Numbered from the stretch's first letter, positions 8,969 to 17,637 are shown. The stretch: DNA of 64,000 nucleotides from Chloroflexota bacterium (GCA_021825925.1 JAKAFP010000004.1:310001-374000), one strand, 5' to 3'. The notes: generated by a model not told the origin, from the sequence alone. Program-made: numbers and translations.

Positions 8969-9034
8969 CTGGATGCGCCGCGTCAGCCGTACCTTTCCTC
9001 GAAGTCAGGTGCGGCTGACGATTTAAACATCCAG
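8969..9034. terminator. Long hairpin after the substrate-binding protein gene
   Basis: Nested inverted repeats: outer CTGGATG (8969-8975) with CATCCAG (9028-9034), inner GTCAGCCGTACC with GGTGCGGCTGAC (one mismatch). No strong T-run follows, so it may be a transcript-stabilising or weak terminating structure between the two co-oriented genes. Confidence 0.5.
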
Positions 9035-9088
9035 CCAGAGATCCATGGCGTATAATTCAAGCTGATACCCACCAAGGAGCATTCACGC

Positions 9089-9859
9089 ATGACCCTCTCT
9101 TCTGACATTTACTCCTCCCTGCTGCCCGGCAAGATCATTGACATTCATGTAGGCTACTCGCGTACGGCCGTGCTGGCCGAAACCGGGCGTGGATTGTCTT
9201 GCGGACTGGCCGCCACCCTGGCCAACCCCGCCTTCATGCACCGCTGCAACCCCTCGGTATCAAACGCCGGTCACCTGCTCGAAATGAGCACCGCCGAACT
9301 GGTCAACCTGGCCGAATCAGACAGCTACACCGAGGTTTCCATTGGCCTGGCCGCCATAAATGCGCTTGTGCCGATCAACCCGGCCGACTGCGTGGAACTG
9401 AATGCCGAGGTCTACCTGCGCGAACATGCCATGCACAAAAACGTAGCTCTGGTGGGGCACTTCCCCTTCGTTGAAAGACTCAGGCCTGACCTGAATAATC
9501 TTTGGGTGCTCGAACTGGACCCCCGCGACGGGGATATCCCCGCCGAATTGGCACCGGAATACATCCCCAAGGCGGACGTGGTCGCCATCACCGCCACCAC
9601 CTTGATCAACCATACCTTCGAGGGGCTGCTGGCCCTGTGCCGGCCCGAAAGCCGGGTGATGGTGCTTGGCCCCAGCACTCCCCTTTCGCCGGTGTTGTTT
9701 GACAAAGGCGTGGATCTGCTGTGCGGCACCATTGTCACCGATCCGAAAGCTACATTTTTGGGTATCAGCCAGGGCGCCAGCTCGCATCAGCTGCACGAGG
9801 CCGGCGCCACCATGCAGGTCACCCTGCAGCGAAAACTACCGATCCCCGTTACCCGATAA
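9089..9859 (+). CDS. DUF4213/DUF364 Rossmann-like heavy-metal chelation protein
   Basis: 256 aa. The N-terminal DUF4213 part (about 1-100; CGLAATLANP, STAELVNLAES, SIGLAAINA) is followed by the DUF364 Rossmann-like domain (VALVGHFPFVERLRP, LWVLELDP, VMVLGPSTPLSPVLFDKG). DUF364 proteins have been proposed to bind metals or metal cofactors; biochemical function is not firmly known. AAGGAG stands 9 nt before the ATG and TATAAT lies at 9051-9056. Position downstream of a metal-chelate binding lipoprotein and among molybdenum-cofactor genes suggests a role in metal handling. The end overlaps the convergent membrane protein gene by 11 bp. Confidence 0.8.
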   Translation: MTLSSDIYSSLLPGKIIDIHVGYSRTAVLAETGRGLSCGLAATLANPAFMHRCNPSVSNAGHLLEMSTAELVNLAESDSYTEVSIGLAAINALVPINPADCVELNAEVYLREHAMHKNVALVGHFPFVERLRPDLNNLWVLELDPRDGDIPAELAPEYIPKADVVAITATTLINHTFEGLLALCRPESRVMVLGPSTPLSPVLFDKGVDLLCGTIVTDPKATFLGISQGASSHQLHEAGATMQVTLQRKLPIPVTR

Positions 9860-10475
9860 TGCCGGTGAAGGGGGTGAAGCCGAAGACCCACAGTACGCTC
9901 ACCGCGATCACACCTGACAGGGCCGCCCCCACCACCGTCTGCCAGAAGTTATGCCCCTTGGCCGCCAACCGCGCCCAGGTTACCAATGGCAGAAGCAGCA
10001 GCAAGGGCGTGGCGATCACGCCGTAGAGGAAGATCATCGAGGCCACAGGTCCGCTGACCCCGGCGGCATGTCCGCTGGCCTTGTAATGCAGCAGCAGGTT
10101 GAACACGATCAATCCCAGAGTCACAAAAGTATAGGTGGCAGCAATGGCCGTGAAGATGCGCGGCGCGTTGACCTGCGCCAGCACCAGCCACCCTATGGGA
10201 TAGCTGACCATCATCATCACGAAGCTGGCCACCCGCTGGCGATGGACCGTGACCTTGGTCTCTTCGTTGTGCACCGGGATGTAGAAGAACAGGCTGGTCA
10301 GCGGAATCAGACTGACGAAAACCAGCGCCCAGATCAAGCCATTCAGCGCATTGGGTTCCCCGGCGGGCAGGTTGAAATACAGGTAAGTGATCAATAAACC
10401 GGATAGCACCGGCACGTTTAGAAGTTGGGAGAGGACTTCTCCGATGATGCGACGAAACTTGCTGTCTTTTGCCAT
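9849..10475 (-). CDS. PAP2-like integral membrane protein
   Basis: 208 aa with five to six hydrophobic helices (about residues 20-33, 45-68, 85-105, 110-130, 143-168, 180-205). It resembles the small membrane proteins annotated as PAP2-like in Chloroflexota. The classic phosphatase motifs are only partly visible: GHAAGVSGP and KGHNFWQTV may represent the SGH and terminal histidine motifs, so enzymatic activity is uncertain. It is convergent with the DUF364 gene and has no operon partner. Confidence 0.5.
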   Translation of the reverse strand: MAKDSKFRRIIGEVLSQLLNVPVLSGLLITYLYFNLPAGEPNALNGLIWALVFVSLIPLTSLFFYIPVHNEETKVTVHRQRVASFVMMMVSYPIGWLVLAQVNAPRIFTAIAATYTFVTLGLIVFNLLLHYKASGHAAGVSGPVASMIFLYGVIATPLLLLLPLVTWARLAAKGHNFWQTVVGAALSGVIAVSVLWVFGFTPFTGIIG

Positions 10476-10603
10476 GTTGACACCTCAGTCAGTAGATTAA
10501 ACTGGTCTGAGTTTAGTTTGATTGAGTGCAATTTGCATGTGACGATAGTGACAGGCGTAGTGGGGATTTTCTGACAGGGTCACAGTGACTTATATTTATT
10601 TCT

Positions 10604-10850
10604 TTATCTCGCAAAGGACGCGAAGATATAAACCCGTTAAGAACGCAAAGAAGATCTTCTTCTTGGAACCCCCTTTCTTGCCTAATCAATATCCACTTAC
10701 TTCGCCAAGGAGGATCGTTATCTACATAAAAAATAATTAGAAAATTTTTTATTATTTGGAATGATAGTCAGATATCATAAATTTATTTTTATTAGATTGT
10801 CTTGGCGTTCTTAGCGTGTCTTTTCTTCGCGATCTCTGCGAGAGATAAGC
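10604..10850. repeat. Intergenic inverted-repeat element (MITE-like), within the gene-free stretch 10476-10852
   Basis: The left arm (10604-10656) contains TCTCGCAAAGGACGCGAAGA and TTAAGAACGCAAAGAAGA. The right arm (10801-10848), read in reverse, contains CTCTCGCAGAGATCGCGAAG and GCTAAGAACGCC. The arms enclose about 145 bp of AT-rich sequence. A related single arm occurs at 24741-24774. No ORF is inside. This looks like a non-autonomous palindromic element or the remains of one. The rest of 10476-10603 shows nothing recognisable. Confidence 0.5.
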
Positions 10851-10852
10851 CC

Positions 10853-11599
10853 TTAATAATAACTCTCCAGCGCATCAGGGGCGCGCTTGACACCCCCCAC
10901 GATGACACGGTCATACCCCCCTGCGAGAAGATCTGGGACGATGTATTCGATGATGCCGCGGGTGACGGAGTCTTCGGCCTGGTTGAAGAGGACGGCCTTC
11001 TGCGCGCCTGAAGGGATGTTCTTCAACCCGCCCAGGGGATGGAGGAGCATGTCACGCACGCTCTCAATGGTGACGGTCTGGCCCTCAAGCAGGCCGGTGA
11101 GCTCGGCATAACGCCCAGCGCGAAAAACGGTCTGCTCGTTGAGCGGGCTGCCCAGCGCGGATGCCCCGACGACGACGATGACCTGGCGCGCCCAGGCGGG
11201 GATGGGCGGTTCGTGATCACCCGGCGCCTTGAGCGGGATGGAGCGCGAGCCATCGGCCTCGAAAACGAGGTGCACGGCGTTGCGCTCAGCGGCCAGGTGC
11301 ACGGCTTCAAGCAGGTCAGGCGCGGGGCTGTGCAGGCGGTTGTCTTGCGTTGCGGCGCCGGTCAGCAGGTTCACTTTTTGTTTCAGCCAGAGACCCGGTT
11401 GAAGATCATTTTCAGATTCAAGCACGCAGTGGCGGTCGGCGAAGATGGTCTGGTCGGTGCCGAGGTGGGTCGTAGTGGTGACCCAGGCGGCGCCTTCGAC
11501 CTGCCGCGCAAGGGCAAACATGGCGGAGGTCTTGCCACCAGCCCCGACGATGGCGGTGCAAAGCGGGAGTTTTGGGTTAAACGCTTCAATCAGGTTCAT
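10853..11599 (-). CDS. yqeC: YqeC-type accessory protein of selenium-dependent molybdenum hydroxylases
   Basis: 248 aa. The N-terminus carries a P-loop-like AIVGAGGKTSAMF (residues 17-29) and the middle carries VFEADGSRSIPLKAP (about residues 111-125), the signature pair of the YqeC family. In genomes that have it, YqeC accompanies selenium-dependent molybdenum hydroxylases and XdhC-like/YqeB maturation proteins; its exact biochemical role is unsettled. Here it lies about 8.5 kb from the Mo-hydroxylase subunit, xdhC and moeA. This supports, but does not prove, that the cofactor of that hydroxylase carries a labile selenium. Confidence 0.88.
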   Translation of the reverse strand: MNLIEAFNPKLPLCTAIVGAGGKTSAMFALARQVEGAAWVTTTTHLGTDQTIFADRHCVLESENDLQPGLWLKQKVNLLTGAATQDNRLHSPAPDLLEAVHLAAERNAVHLVFEADGSRSIPLKAPGDHEPPIPAWARQVIVVVGASALGSPLNEQTVFRAGRYAELTGLLEGQTVTIESVRDMLLHPLGGLKNIPSGAQKAVLFNQAEDSVTRGIIEYIVPDLLAGGYDRVIVGGVKRAPDALESYY

Positions 11600-12153
11600 G
11601 AGGTTAATTATACAAGAGGTGTGATTTTGGGTTTTGGCGAGGCTCCTTTCTAGGTTTTCTTAAGATTAATTGTTTTTGTTTTTACGCGAAATCAAAAACA
11701 AATAAAAACAATTCGACTAAAACGACTGGGTATATTGCCTACAGTAAAAATAGGTGTCAGTAACGTGGTTGAAAATGATTTGTTTTGAATTGTTTTTATG
11801 CACGAGTCAAAATGCCTTTCCGGGTTTTTCTTAAGATTGGAAGCCATATCTGACCTACTTGAAGGTATATAGAATATTTATTCTATATTAATTATAAGTC
11901 CATTGTCAAGGGGGAAAGTTAGCAAATCTTATGCAACAAATATAAATAATCACATTAGGAAAAAATATTAGTCTCATTGCACTAAATTTAGACAACAAAA
12001 ATTTTGTTATTAGCTCGTGTCAAGGTCAAAAAGTTATAGAGATAATTGAACAATATTTTAAGAAAAAGCATACAATATACTCATAAACAAAGAATAGAGG
12101 GAATAAGTTAGATTTCCATAAAAATAACTTAGTGGGAAAAGTGGAGATAATAA
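11600..12153. other. Gene-free AT-rich spacer upstream of the defence genes, with short repeats
   Basis: No supportable gene. A direct repeat, CCTTTC-YR-GG followed by TTTTCTTAAGATT, occurs at 11645-11667 and 11815-11838 (170 bp apart). AATTGTTTTT occurs near 11669 and 11788, and inverted (AAAAACAATT) near 11705, allowing an AT-rich hairpin at 11668-11713. Base composition changes here from the host's moderate GC to very AT-rich, marking the left edge of the acquired block. A weak promoter candidate for the defence operon is TTGAAC (12046-12051) with TACAAT (12071-12076), but its 19 bp spacing is long. Confidence 0.55.
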
Positions 12154-14004
12154 ATGTTCATAAAAAGAATATCTATTTTAAACTACCGCAATTTTGGTAA
12201 CCCCCCATTTATTATTGATCTCCATCCTTTTACATTAATTCTTGGGGAAAATAATATTGGAAAGACAAATTTACTTAATGCATTGGGACTAATTTTTAGC
12301 CAAGAAATTACTGTTTTTCGAAAAAGAACTCTCGAACTTGATGACATCAATTATCAAAGTGTTAAAACTTTTAAAACAGATATATGCAATTTAACAAAAC
12401 CACCTGAAGGTGTTCAATTCCCAATTGTACAAATTGATGCCTGGATTACTGATATGAACGAGGAACAGAGAGCAATCGCTGGAAATTGGGCAATTGATAA
12501 AGACTTAGTAGAAGCTCAGATAACATATATTTTTTCTCCAAAGCCAGGGTTTAATAAAGTAAATTGGATATTAAAAAAAAGGGAATGGTTGGCAAGTACA
12601 GGGGAAAGCCCAGAAAAATGGATGTCACTTCTTGATTTTCCAATTGGGGATTATCGTTATTCCATTTACGTTGGAAATAACCCTGAAAGGCAAGTTGAAT
12701 TAAGTATGTTGCAAATGTTCAGAATGGAAATTCTTGAGGCATTACGAGATGCCACGAAAGAACTTGTTGCAAGTAATGAATATAGATTATTGTTTAGAAT
12801 CTTAAATCAGAGATCTGATATTCAATTCAGTGATATAAAACAAACCCTCGAAGACTTAGAGAAGAAAATTAATAAAAATGAAAACTTACTTGAAATAAAG
12901 AATTCGGTTGAGATTCTATTAAATCGTGTTTCACTTAAATCTCCAAATCAAGATAATTCAATAGGATTTAATTTTTCTTCAATAGAAACGTCTGAAATTT
13001 TAAAGAAATTAGGACTTGTCTATGGTATAGAACCAATTGAAATATCTCGTAACGGATTAGGTAGAAATAATTTGCTATATATTGCATTATTGTTGTCACA
13101 ATTAGCAGCTAAAGACATACAAGGTGATGAAACTTGGTTTAGGTTGATTGCCGTTGAAGAACCTGAATCCCACCTTCACCCTCAACTTCAAGACCATCTA
13201 TCAAAAAATATCGAAAATATTAGAAACGAAACCGGTAAATCAATGCAGCTATTATTAACAACACATTCCTCACATATTGCTGCAAAATTAAGCATTGACA
13301 ATTCTGTAATAATTTTTAGAGATGCCAAAAACAATAGTCTAAATTGTTGTAGAGTAATATCAACTTTGGATAAAAAAACAGATGCGGATAGTATTAAATA
13401 TTTAAAAAAATTTCTCGATTCTACAAAATCTAAAATATTCTTCTCAAGAAAGTTGATCCTTGTTGAAGGCTCCTCTGAACAATTTCTAATTCCAATACTC
13501 TTTAGAAGCTTTCGAAATAATTCAAGTTCTCTCGAACAAGAAGGGATAGAATTAGTTAATGTAAATGGATTAGCGTTTAGCCATTTCTTAAAATTATTAA
13601 GAGGTGGTTTTTTTATTCGAAGTCTAGTATTGACTGATAGCGATGCAGGTACAAAAACTGAAAATCGAGCGGGTGCATTAAAAGCAGAATTCGACCAACC
13701 TGGTTTAATTCTTATAGAAATTTCAAGTCACTCGACTTTTGAAAAAGATATTATTGAAGCCAATAAATCAGGAGCAGGTAAAAACATTCTACTTGAAACG
13801 CTTAAAGAAATTAAGCCAAAAAATGGAAAATCTTTTGAGGAAATAACAGGAACTAATGAAATAGACGTTGAATCATTTTTCAAAGAAATTGCTCAATACA
13901 AAACTGAATTTTCCTTTGCGCTTGCCGATCAATTAGAAAAAGATTCCACAAAATTCAAATTGCCTGATTACATTATTAACGGTTTTACGGAACTTGTAAA
14001 ATAG
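12154..14004 (+). CDS. gajA: Gabija-like GajA: OLD-family ATPase with TOPRIM nuclease domain
   Basis: 616 aa. The N-terminal ABC-type ATPase domain has Walker A GENNIGKTNLL (residues 31-41) and Walker B IAVEEPESHLHPQ (about 330-342), followed by LLLTTHSSHIA, the H-loop. The C-terminal TOPRIM domain has the conserved glutamate in LILVEGSSEQF (about residue 435) and the DxD motif in VLTDSDAG (about 494). OLD nucleases with this order act as DNA endonucleases; GajA of Gabija cuts phage DNA when nucleotide levels fall. GGAG stands 7 nt before the ATG. The stop is 1 nt from the helicase gene. Codon use is strongly AT-rich, unlike all neighbours, which points to horizontal transfer. Other OLD-plus-helicase systems cannot be fully excluded. 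Confidence 0.85.
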   Translation: MFIKRISILNYRNFGNPPFIIDLHPFTLILGENNIGKTNLLNALGLIFSQEITVFRKRTLELDDINYQSVKTFKTDICNLTKPPEGVQFPIVQIDAWITDMNEEQRAIAGNWAIDKDLVEAQITYIFSPKPGFNKVNWILKKREWLASTGESPEKWMSLLDFPIGDYRYSIYVGNNPERQVELSMLQMFRMEILEALRDATKELVASNEYRLLFRILNQRSDIQFSDIKQTLEDLEKKINKNENLLEIKNSVEILLNRVSLKSPNQDNSIGFNFSSIETSEILKKLGLVYGIEPIEISRNGLGRNNLLYIALLLSQLAAKDIQGDETWFRLIAVEEPESHLHPQLQDHLSKNIENIRNETGKSMQLLLTTHSSHIAAKLSIDNSVIIFRDAKNNSLNCCRVISTLDKKTDADSIKYLKKFLDSTKSKIFFSRKLILVEGSSEQFLIPILFRSFRNNSSSLEQEGIELVNVNGLAFSHFLKLLRGGFFIRSLVLTDSDAGTKTENRAGALKAEFDQPGLILIEISSHSTFEKDIIEANKSGAGKNILLETLKEIKPKNGKSFEEITGTNEIDVESFFKEIAQYKTEFSFALADQLEKDSTKFKLPDYIINGFTELVK

Positions 14005-14005
14005 A

Positions 14006-15538
14006 ATGGTCAAATCAACGGTAAAGCCCGATTTGGTTATTGCGGGTCCAGGTGCTGGAAAAACCACAGCTATGGTCAACCAAATTATTAATGTATTGCC
14101 TGACCTAAAACCTTTTAGATGTCTTTCAACAATCACTTATACGAATTCAGCGTGTTCAATAATTAAGACACGATTACAAAGTCAGACTCCAATACCTAAA
14201 AATGTCTTTATCACAACAATTCACCATTTTTTAAATGAGGCCATAATAATTCCTTATGCGTCGATCTATAACATTGCTGGCCTAGAAAAGATGTTTATAG
14301 ATCTTAATTTAGAAGATATTGTTAATGCCAAGGCAGAAAGATACAAAAAAACCCCTTATTATTTTGCTCAGAAAAATGTAATAAAGAAAAGAATGACAGA
14401 TAAAATGCTTTCCGAAGGAAAAATTCCATTATCTTTAATAGGTAATTTGGCTTCTGAGTTAATGGAAATTAAGATAGTCCGTGAAATTGTAAGCTTAAAA
14501 TATCAATTTTTGTTCATTGACGAGTTTCAAGATGTTGATCCAAAACAATTCTTTGTTTTTGAATCAATCAGAAAAACAAATAAAACCTCAATTTATGCAG
14601 TAGGTGATCCTGAACAATTCATTATGAGTTATACATACAGAGGCCAAAAAACTCATAGTTTTTCTAACATACCAATAAATACCTGGGATACAAATAAAAA
14701 GACAATTTCAGATAATTTTAGATCTTATAAAGAAATTGTTGATTTTACTAATCTGTTTAACAATCAAATTCAACAAGTATCTCAAAAAGGATCAAATAGT
14801 GATTCCTCTGTCAATTTTATAAATAAATTGGACATTAAAGAAATTATTGCTTATTACCAAAGGTATTGTTCTGCGATTTTTCACAAGAATCCGTCTCAAG
14901 TGTTTGACCTTTTTTACTTATCCTATGAAAACAAAACATTTGAACCTTTCGCTGATGAATTTGGTATAAAACCTCTGAATTCTGAGAGGCAAAATAGAAA
15001 TACAGCATTTGATAATTGTTTGGATTTAATTTTACATATTCTTGGAAAAACCAAACATCAAGCATTTGAAACTCATAATCTTGATGAGCTTCAGTTACGG
15101 AAATTATGTATAAAAATTATCGACCAAATAAAACAAAAAACAATTACTAATATGTCACAGATAATTGATATGCTTCATAATTGTGGTTTGGCTTTTGAAG
15201 CAAGTGAGTATTTTGTTGTTGACAACAACAAAATACAAAAAATATTTCAAGAATTCTACGATACCCCCACAACTCAAAATAACCATTATTTCTCATCAAT
15301 TCATAAGGCAAAGGGATTAGAGGCTGATGCTGTTCTTGTAATTGCAAATACTACAAATGAATTAACTAAGTGGATAAACACCAATCAAGAAGAAAGGTCA
15401 ATGGATAAGATTGATGCATGTAGAATTGGATATGTCGCATTTTCACGAGCGAAACAGATTTTATTTATTAGTTGCCTTCAACAGGTTGATGCATCGACAA
15501 TATCCAAACTCGAAGAATTCAATGTAAAAATTCATTAG
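14006..15538 (+). CDS. gajB: Gabija-like GajB: UvrD/PcrA-type superfamily 1 helicase
   Basis: 510 aa, close to the usual GajB length. SF1A helicase motifs appear in order: Walker A AGPGAGKTTAM (13-23), motif II FIDEFQDVDPKQ (about 170), motif III region VGDPEQFIMSYTYRG (about 207), motif IV DNFRSYKEI (about 236), motif V IHKAKGLEADAVLV (about 433), motif VI YVAFSRAKQILFIS (about 475). It begins 1 nt after the ATPase/TOPRIM gene stop, so the two are translated together. In Gabija, GajB binds GajA and senses or processes DNA ends. The 2B subdomain region is short for UvrD, as in GajB proteins. AT-rich codon use matches its partner only. Confidence 0.85.
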   Translation: MVKSTVKPDLVIAGPGAGKTTAMVNQIINVLPDLKPFRCLSTITYTNSACSIIKTRLQSQTPIPKNVFITTIHHFLNEAIIIPYASIYNIAGLEKMFIDLNLEDIVNAKAERYKKTPYYFAQKNVIKKRMTDKMLSEGKIPLSLIGNLASELMEIKIVREIVSLKYQFLFIDEFQDVDPKQFFVFESIRKTNKTSIYAVGDPEQFIMSYTYRGQKTHSFSNIPINTWDTNKKTISDNFRSYKEIVDFTNLFNNQIQQVSQKGSNSDSSVNFINKLDIKEIIAYYQRYCSAIFHKNPSQVFDLFYLSYENKTFEPFADEFGIKPLNSERQNRNTAFDNCLDLILHILGKTKHQAFETHNLDELQLRKLCIKIIDQIKQKTITNMSQIIDMLHNCGLAFEASEYFVVDNNKIQKIFQEFYDTPTTQNNHYFSSIHKAKGLEADAVLVIANTTNELTKWINTNQEERSMDKIDACRIGYVAFSRAKQILFISCLQQVDASTISKLEEFNVKIH

Positions 15539-15695
15539 TTTTTATATACGTTTTGAGATTAATTATTTCAGTATATCCAATGTGTTTTTCTCTAATTGAC
15601 TTGCCCTAAGAATTATTAATATATCGATAATTTATATTAGTAAGTTTATCGGTATCAAATATAAATTAAGCTCATCCTATAATCCAAATCCCCCC

Positions 15696-15724
15696 TTGAC
15701 ATCCCCCCGACTCCGCGTTATATT
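15696..15724 (+). promoter_or_regulatory. Strong sigma-70 promoter of the ABC transporter/GntR operon
   Basis: TTGACA (15696-15701), 17 bp spacer and TATATT (15719-15724): consensus -35, optimal spacing and near-consensus -10. The final T of the -10 is the first base of the operator palindrome. It lies 40 bp upstream of the ATG at 15764. Confidence 0.85.
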
Positions 15725-15744
15725 GTGTATATACGATATACACA
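15724..15744. promoter_or_regulatory. Palindromic operator for the YtrA-type GntR repressor
   Basis: TGTGTATAT-ACG-ATATACACA, perfect 9 bp arms around a 3 bp centre, placed exactly over the transcription start. YtrA-subfamily GntR proteins bind such palindromes, and the regulator encoded at 17264-17635 is the third gene of this operon, so negative autoregulation is the simplest reading. Confidence 0.8.
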
Positions 15745-15763
15745 GTTCAAGGAGTTGTTCGTA

Positions 15764-16618
15764 ATGGAAATTCTATCGGTCCAGAATCTTAGAAAGCACT
15801 ATCCCAAGTTCGACCTTAAAGATGTCTCTTTCAGCCTCGAACATGGCTATATCATGGGCTTTATCGGAAGCAACGGCGCCGGCAAGACCACGACGCTCAA
15901 ATCCATGCTCGGAATGTTACACAAAGACGGCGGCAAGGTCAGCCTGCTCGGCATGGATTTCGACCAGAACGAGTTGGAGATCAAGCAGCACATCGGTTTC
16001 ATGTTCGGCGGGGTGGATTATTACGCCAAAACCAAGATCCGCACGATCACGGACGTAGTGCGCAGGTTCTACCGCGAGTGGGACGATTCGATCTATCAAA
16101 AGTACATGCATCGCTTCGCCCTGGACGAGAGCAAACGCCCCTCGGAGCTTTCGAGCGGGATGCGCATCAAGTATTCGCTGGTGCTGGCGCTTTCGCACCG
16201 CGCCAAACTGCTGCTGCTGGATGAACCCACCAGTGGGTTGGACCCGGTGGCGCGCGACAATCTGCTGGAGCTCTTTCAGGAGTTCATTGAAGACGGCGAG
16301 CGCAGCATCCTCTTTTCGACCCACATCACCAGCGACCTCGAAAAATGCGCCGATTTTATCACTTACATCGAAAACGGACGCATCATCGAAAGCCGCACCA
16401 AGGACGACCTGCTGCAAGCCTATCGCCTGGTCAAGGGCACAAGCGAACAGCTTGCCCCCCTGCAGCCACGGATGATCGCCAGCAAATCCCATGCCTACGG
16501 GTTCAGCGGGTTGATCAAAACCGCGGACCTTGGTTCCGTGGATCACCTCGAAGTTGAAGAACCCACGCTTGAAGACATTATGATCTATTACGCCAAGAAA
16601 GAAGGCTTAAATGAGTAA
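15764..16618 (+). CDS. ABC transporter ATP-binding protein
   Basis: 284 aa from the ATG at 15764 (AAGGAG 9 nt upstream); an earlier in-frame ATG at 15725 lies inside the promoter/operator and is not used. Walker A GSNGAGKTTTLKSMLG (about 37-52), signature SSGMRIKYSLVLAL, and Walker B LLLLDEPTSGLDP are intact, as is the switch histidine (FSTHI). It belongs to the drug/export-type DrrA/CcmA/YtrB group that pairs with small ABC-2 permeases. The permease start overlaps its stop by 8 bp. The exported substrate is not known; YtrA-linked transporters often respond to cell-envelope stress. Confidence 0.9.
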   Translation: MEILSVQNLRKHYPKFDLKDVSFSLEHGYIMGFIGSNGAGKTTTLKSMLGMLHKDGGKVSLLGMDFDQNELEIKQHIGFMFGGVDYYAKTKIRTITDVVRRFYREWDDSIYQKYMHRFALDESKRPSELSSGMRIKYSLVLALSHRAKLLLLDEPTSGLDPVARDNLLELFQEFIEDGERSILFSTHITSDLEKCADFITYIENGRIIESRTKDDLLQAYRLVKGTSEQLAPLQPRMIASKSHAYGFSGLIKTADLGSVDHLEVEEPTLEDIMIYYAKKEGLNE

Positions 16619-17258
16619 CCTGATCTACAAAGAGTTCCGCCTGGTCATCCATCCATTCTTTTTCCTGACCGCACTCTTCGGGGGGTTGATCCTGATCCCC
16701 AACTGGGTGTATTTCGTGGCCTTGATGTATTTTCTGTTCATCGCCATCCCCAATATTTTTATGAGTGTCAAGGCACAGAATGACACCGGCTTTTCAGTGC
16801 TGCTGCCCGTCAGAAAAAGCGACGTGGTCAAGGCGCGCGTGGCTTCGATGGCGATCCTAGAGATCGTGCAGGTGCTGGTGGCCGCCATGTTCGTGGCGAT
16901 CAGCGTCAACATCAATCCGAAAGGCAACTTCTTAATTGACGCCAACCTGGCCTATCTCGGCTGTGCGTTTGTCATGTACGGGGTGTTCAACCTGATCTTC
17001 TTCCCGATGTTCTACAAGACCGCGCACAAGATCGGGGTTCCCCTGATGGTGGCATTGGTGGCCGTATTTTTATACGCCGGGATCCTTGAGACACTGGTGG
17101 TTGTGGTGCCCGCCGTCGCCGGGGTGCTGGATGGCGTAAACTCCGCTGCGCTGCTGCGTCAGATCCCGGTATTGGCTATTGGCATTGCGCTCTTTGCAGG
17201 ATTGACCTGGCTGGCATACCGGCTGGCCGCGAAAAACTTTGAAGCGGTTGATCTTTAG
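16611..17258 (+). CDS. ABC-2 type transporter permease
   Basis: 215 aa with about six transmembrane helices (roughly residues 12-45, 67-92, 105-128, 135-160, 183-203). It overlaps the ATPase gene by 8 bp, so the two are translationally coupled and form a (likely 2+2) exporter. It resembles the short ABC-2 permeases of YtrA/GntR-regulated cassettes. The conserved early element NDTGFSVLLPVRKSDVVKAR is typical of this group, where it precedes the second helix. Confidence 0.82.
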   Translation: MSNLIYKEFRLVIHPFFFLTALFGGLILIPNWVYFVALMYFLFIAIPNIFMSVKAQNDTGFSVLLPVRKSDVVKARVASMAILEIVQVLVAAMFVAISVNINPKGNFLIDANLAYLGCAFVMYGVFNLIFFPMFYKTAHKIGVPLMVALVAVFLYAGILETLVVVVPAVAGVLDGVNSAALLRQIPVLAIGIALFAGLTWLAYRLAAKNFEAVDL

Positions 17259-17263
17259 GGCTT

Positions 17264-17635
17264 ATGGAAATCGTCATTTCCAACACCTCGGGAGACCCGA
17301 TCTATCAGCAGATCTTTGAACAGATCAGCGCCCAGATCCTCAACGGCGTACTGCCCAGCGACACCTGTCTGCCGCCCATCCGCACGGTGGCGAAAGAGCT
17401 GCGCATTAGCGTGATCACGGTCAAGCGCGCCTGGGAAGAACTCGAACATGCCGGCCTGATCTACACCATGGCCGGCAAAGGCTGTTTTGTGACCCCGCTG
17501 CAGCCGAACGCGCTGGATGAGAAACGCACGCAGCTGGCGGGCGAGAAACTGGCCAAGGATATGGAATATTACAAGACCCTCGGCCTCTCGCTGGATGAGA
17601 TCATCGCCATGCTCAAGAAGGATTATGAGAAATAA
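17264..17635 (+). CDS. GntR-family (YtrA subfamily) transcriptional regulator
   Basis: 123 aa. The N-terminal winged helix starts with PIYQQIFEQISAQILNG and continues with LPPIRTVAKELRISVITVKRAWEELEHAG (recognition helix ITVKRAWEE) and the wing IYTMAGKGCFV. The short C-terminal helical tail without an effector domain is the YtrA hallmark. It lies 5 nt after the permease in the same operon. It probably binds the palindrome at 15724-15744 and represses the operon until a ligand or envelope signal releases it. Confidence 0.9.
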   Translation: MEIVISNTSGDPIYQQIFEQISAQILNGVLPSDTCLPPIRTVAKELRISVITVKRAWEELEHAGLIYTMAGKGCFVTPLQPNALDEKRTQLAGEKLAKDMEYYKTLGLSLDEIIAMLKKDYEK

Positions 17636-17637
17636 GA

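Noticed and set aside
10604..10850. CRISPR-like array
   Set aside because: The repeats are only two inverted arms, not regularly spaced direct repeats with spacers, and no cas genes are present in the window.
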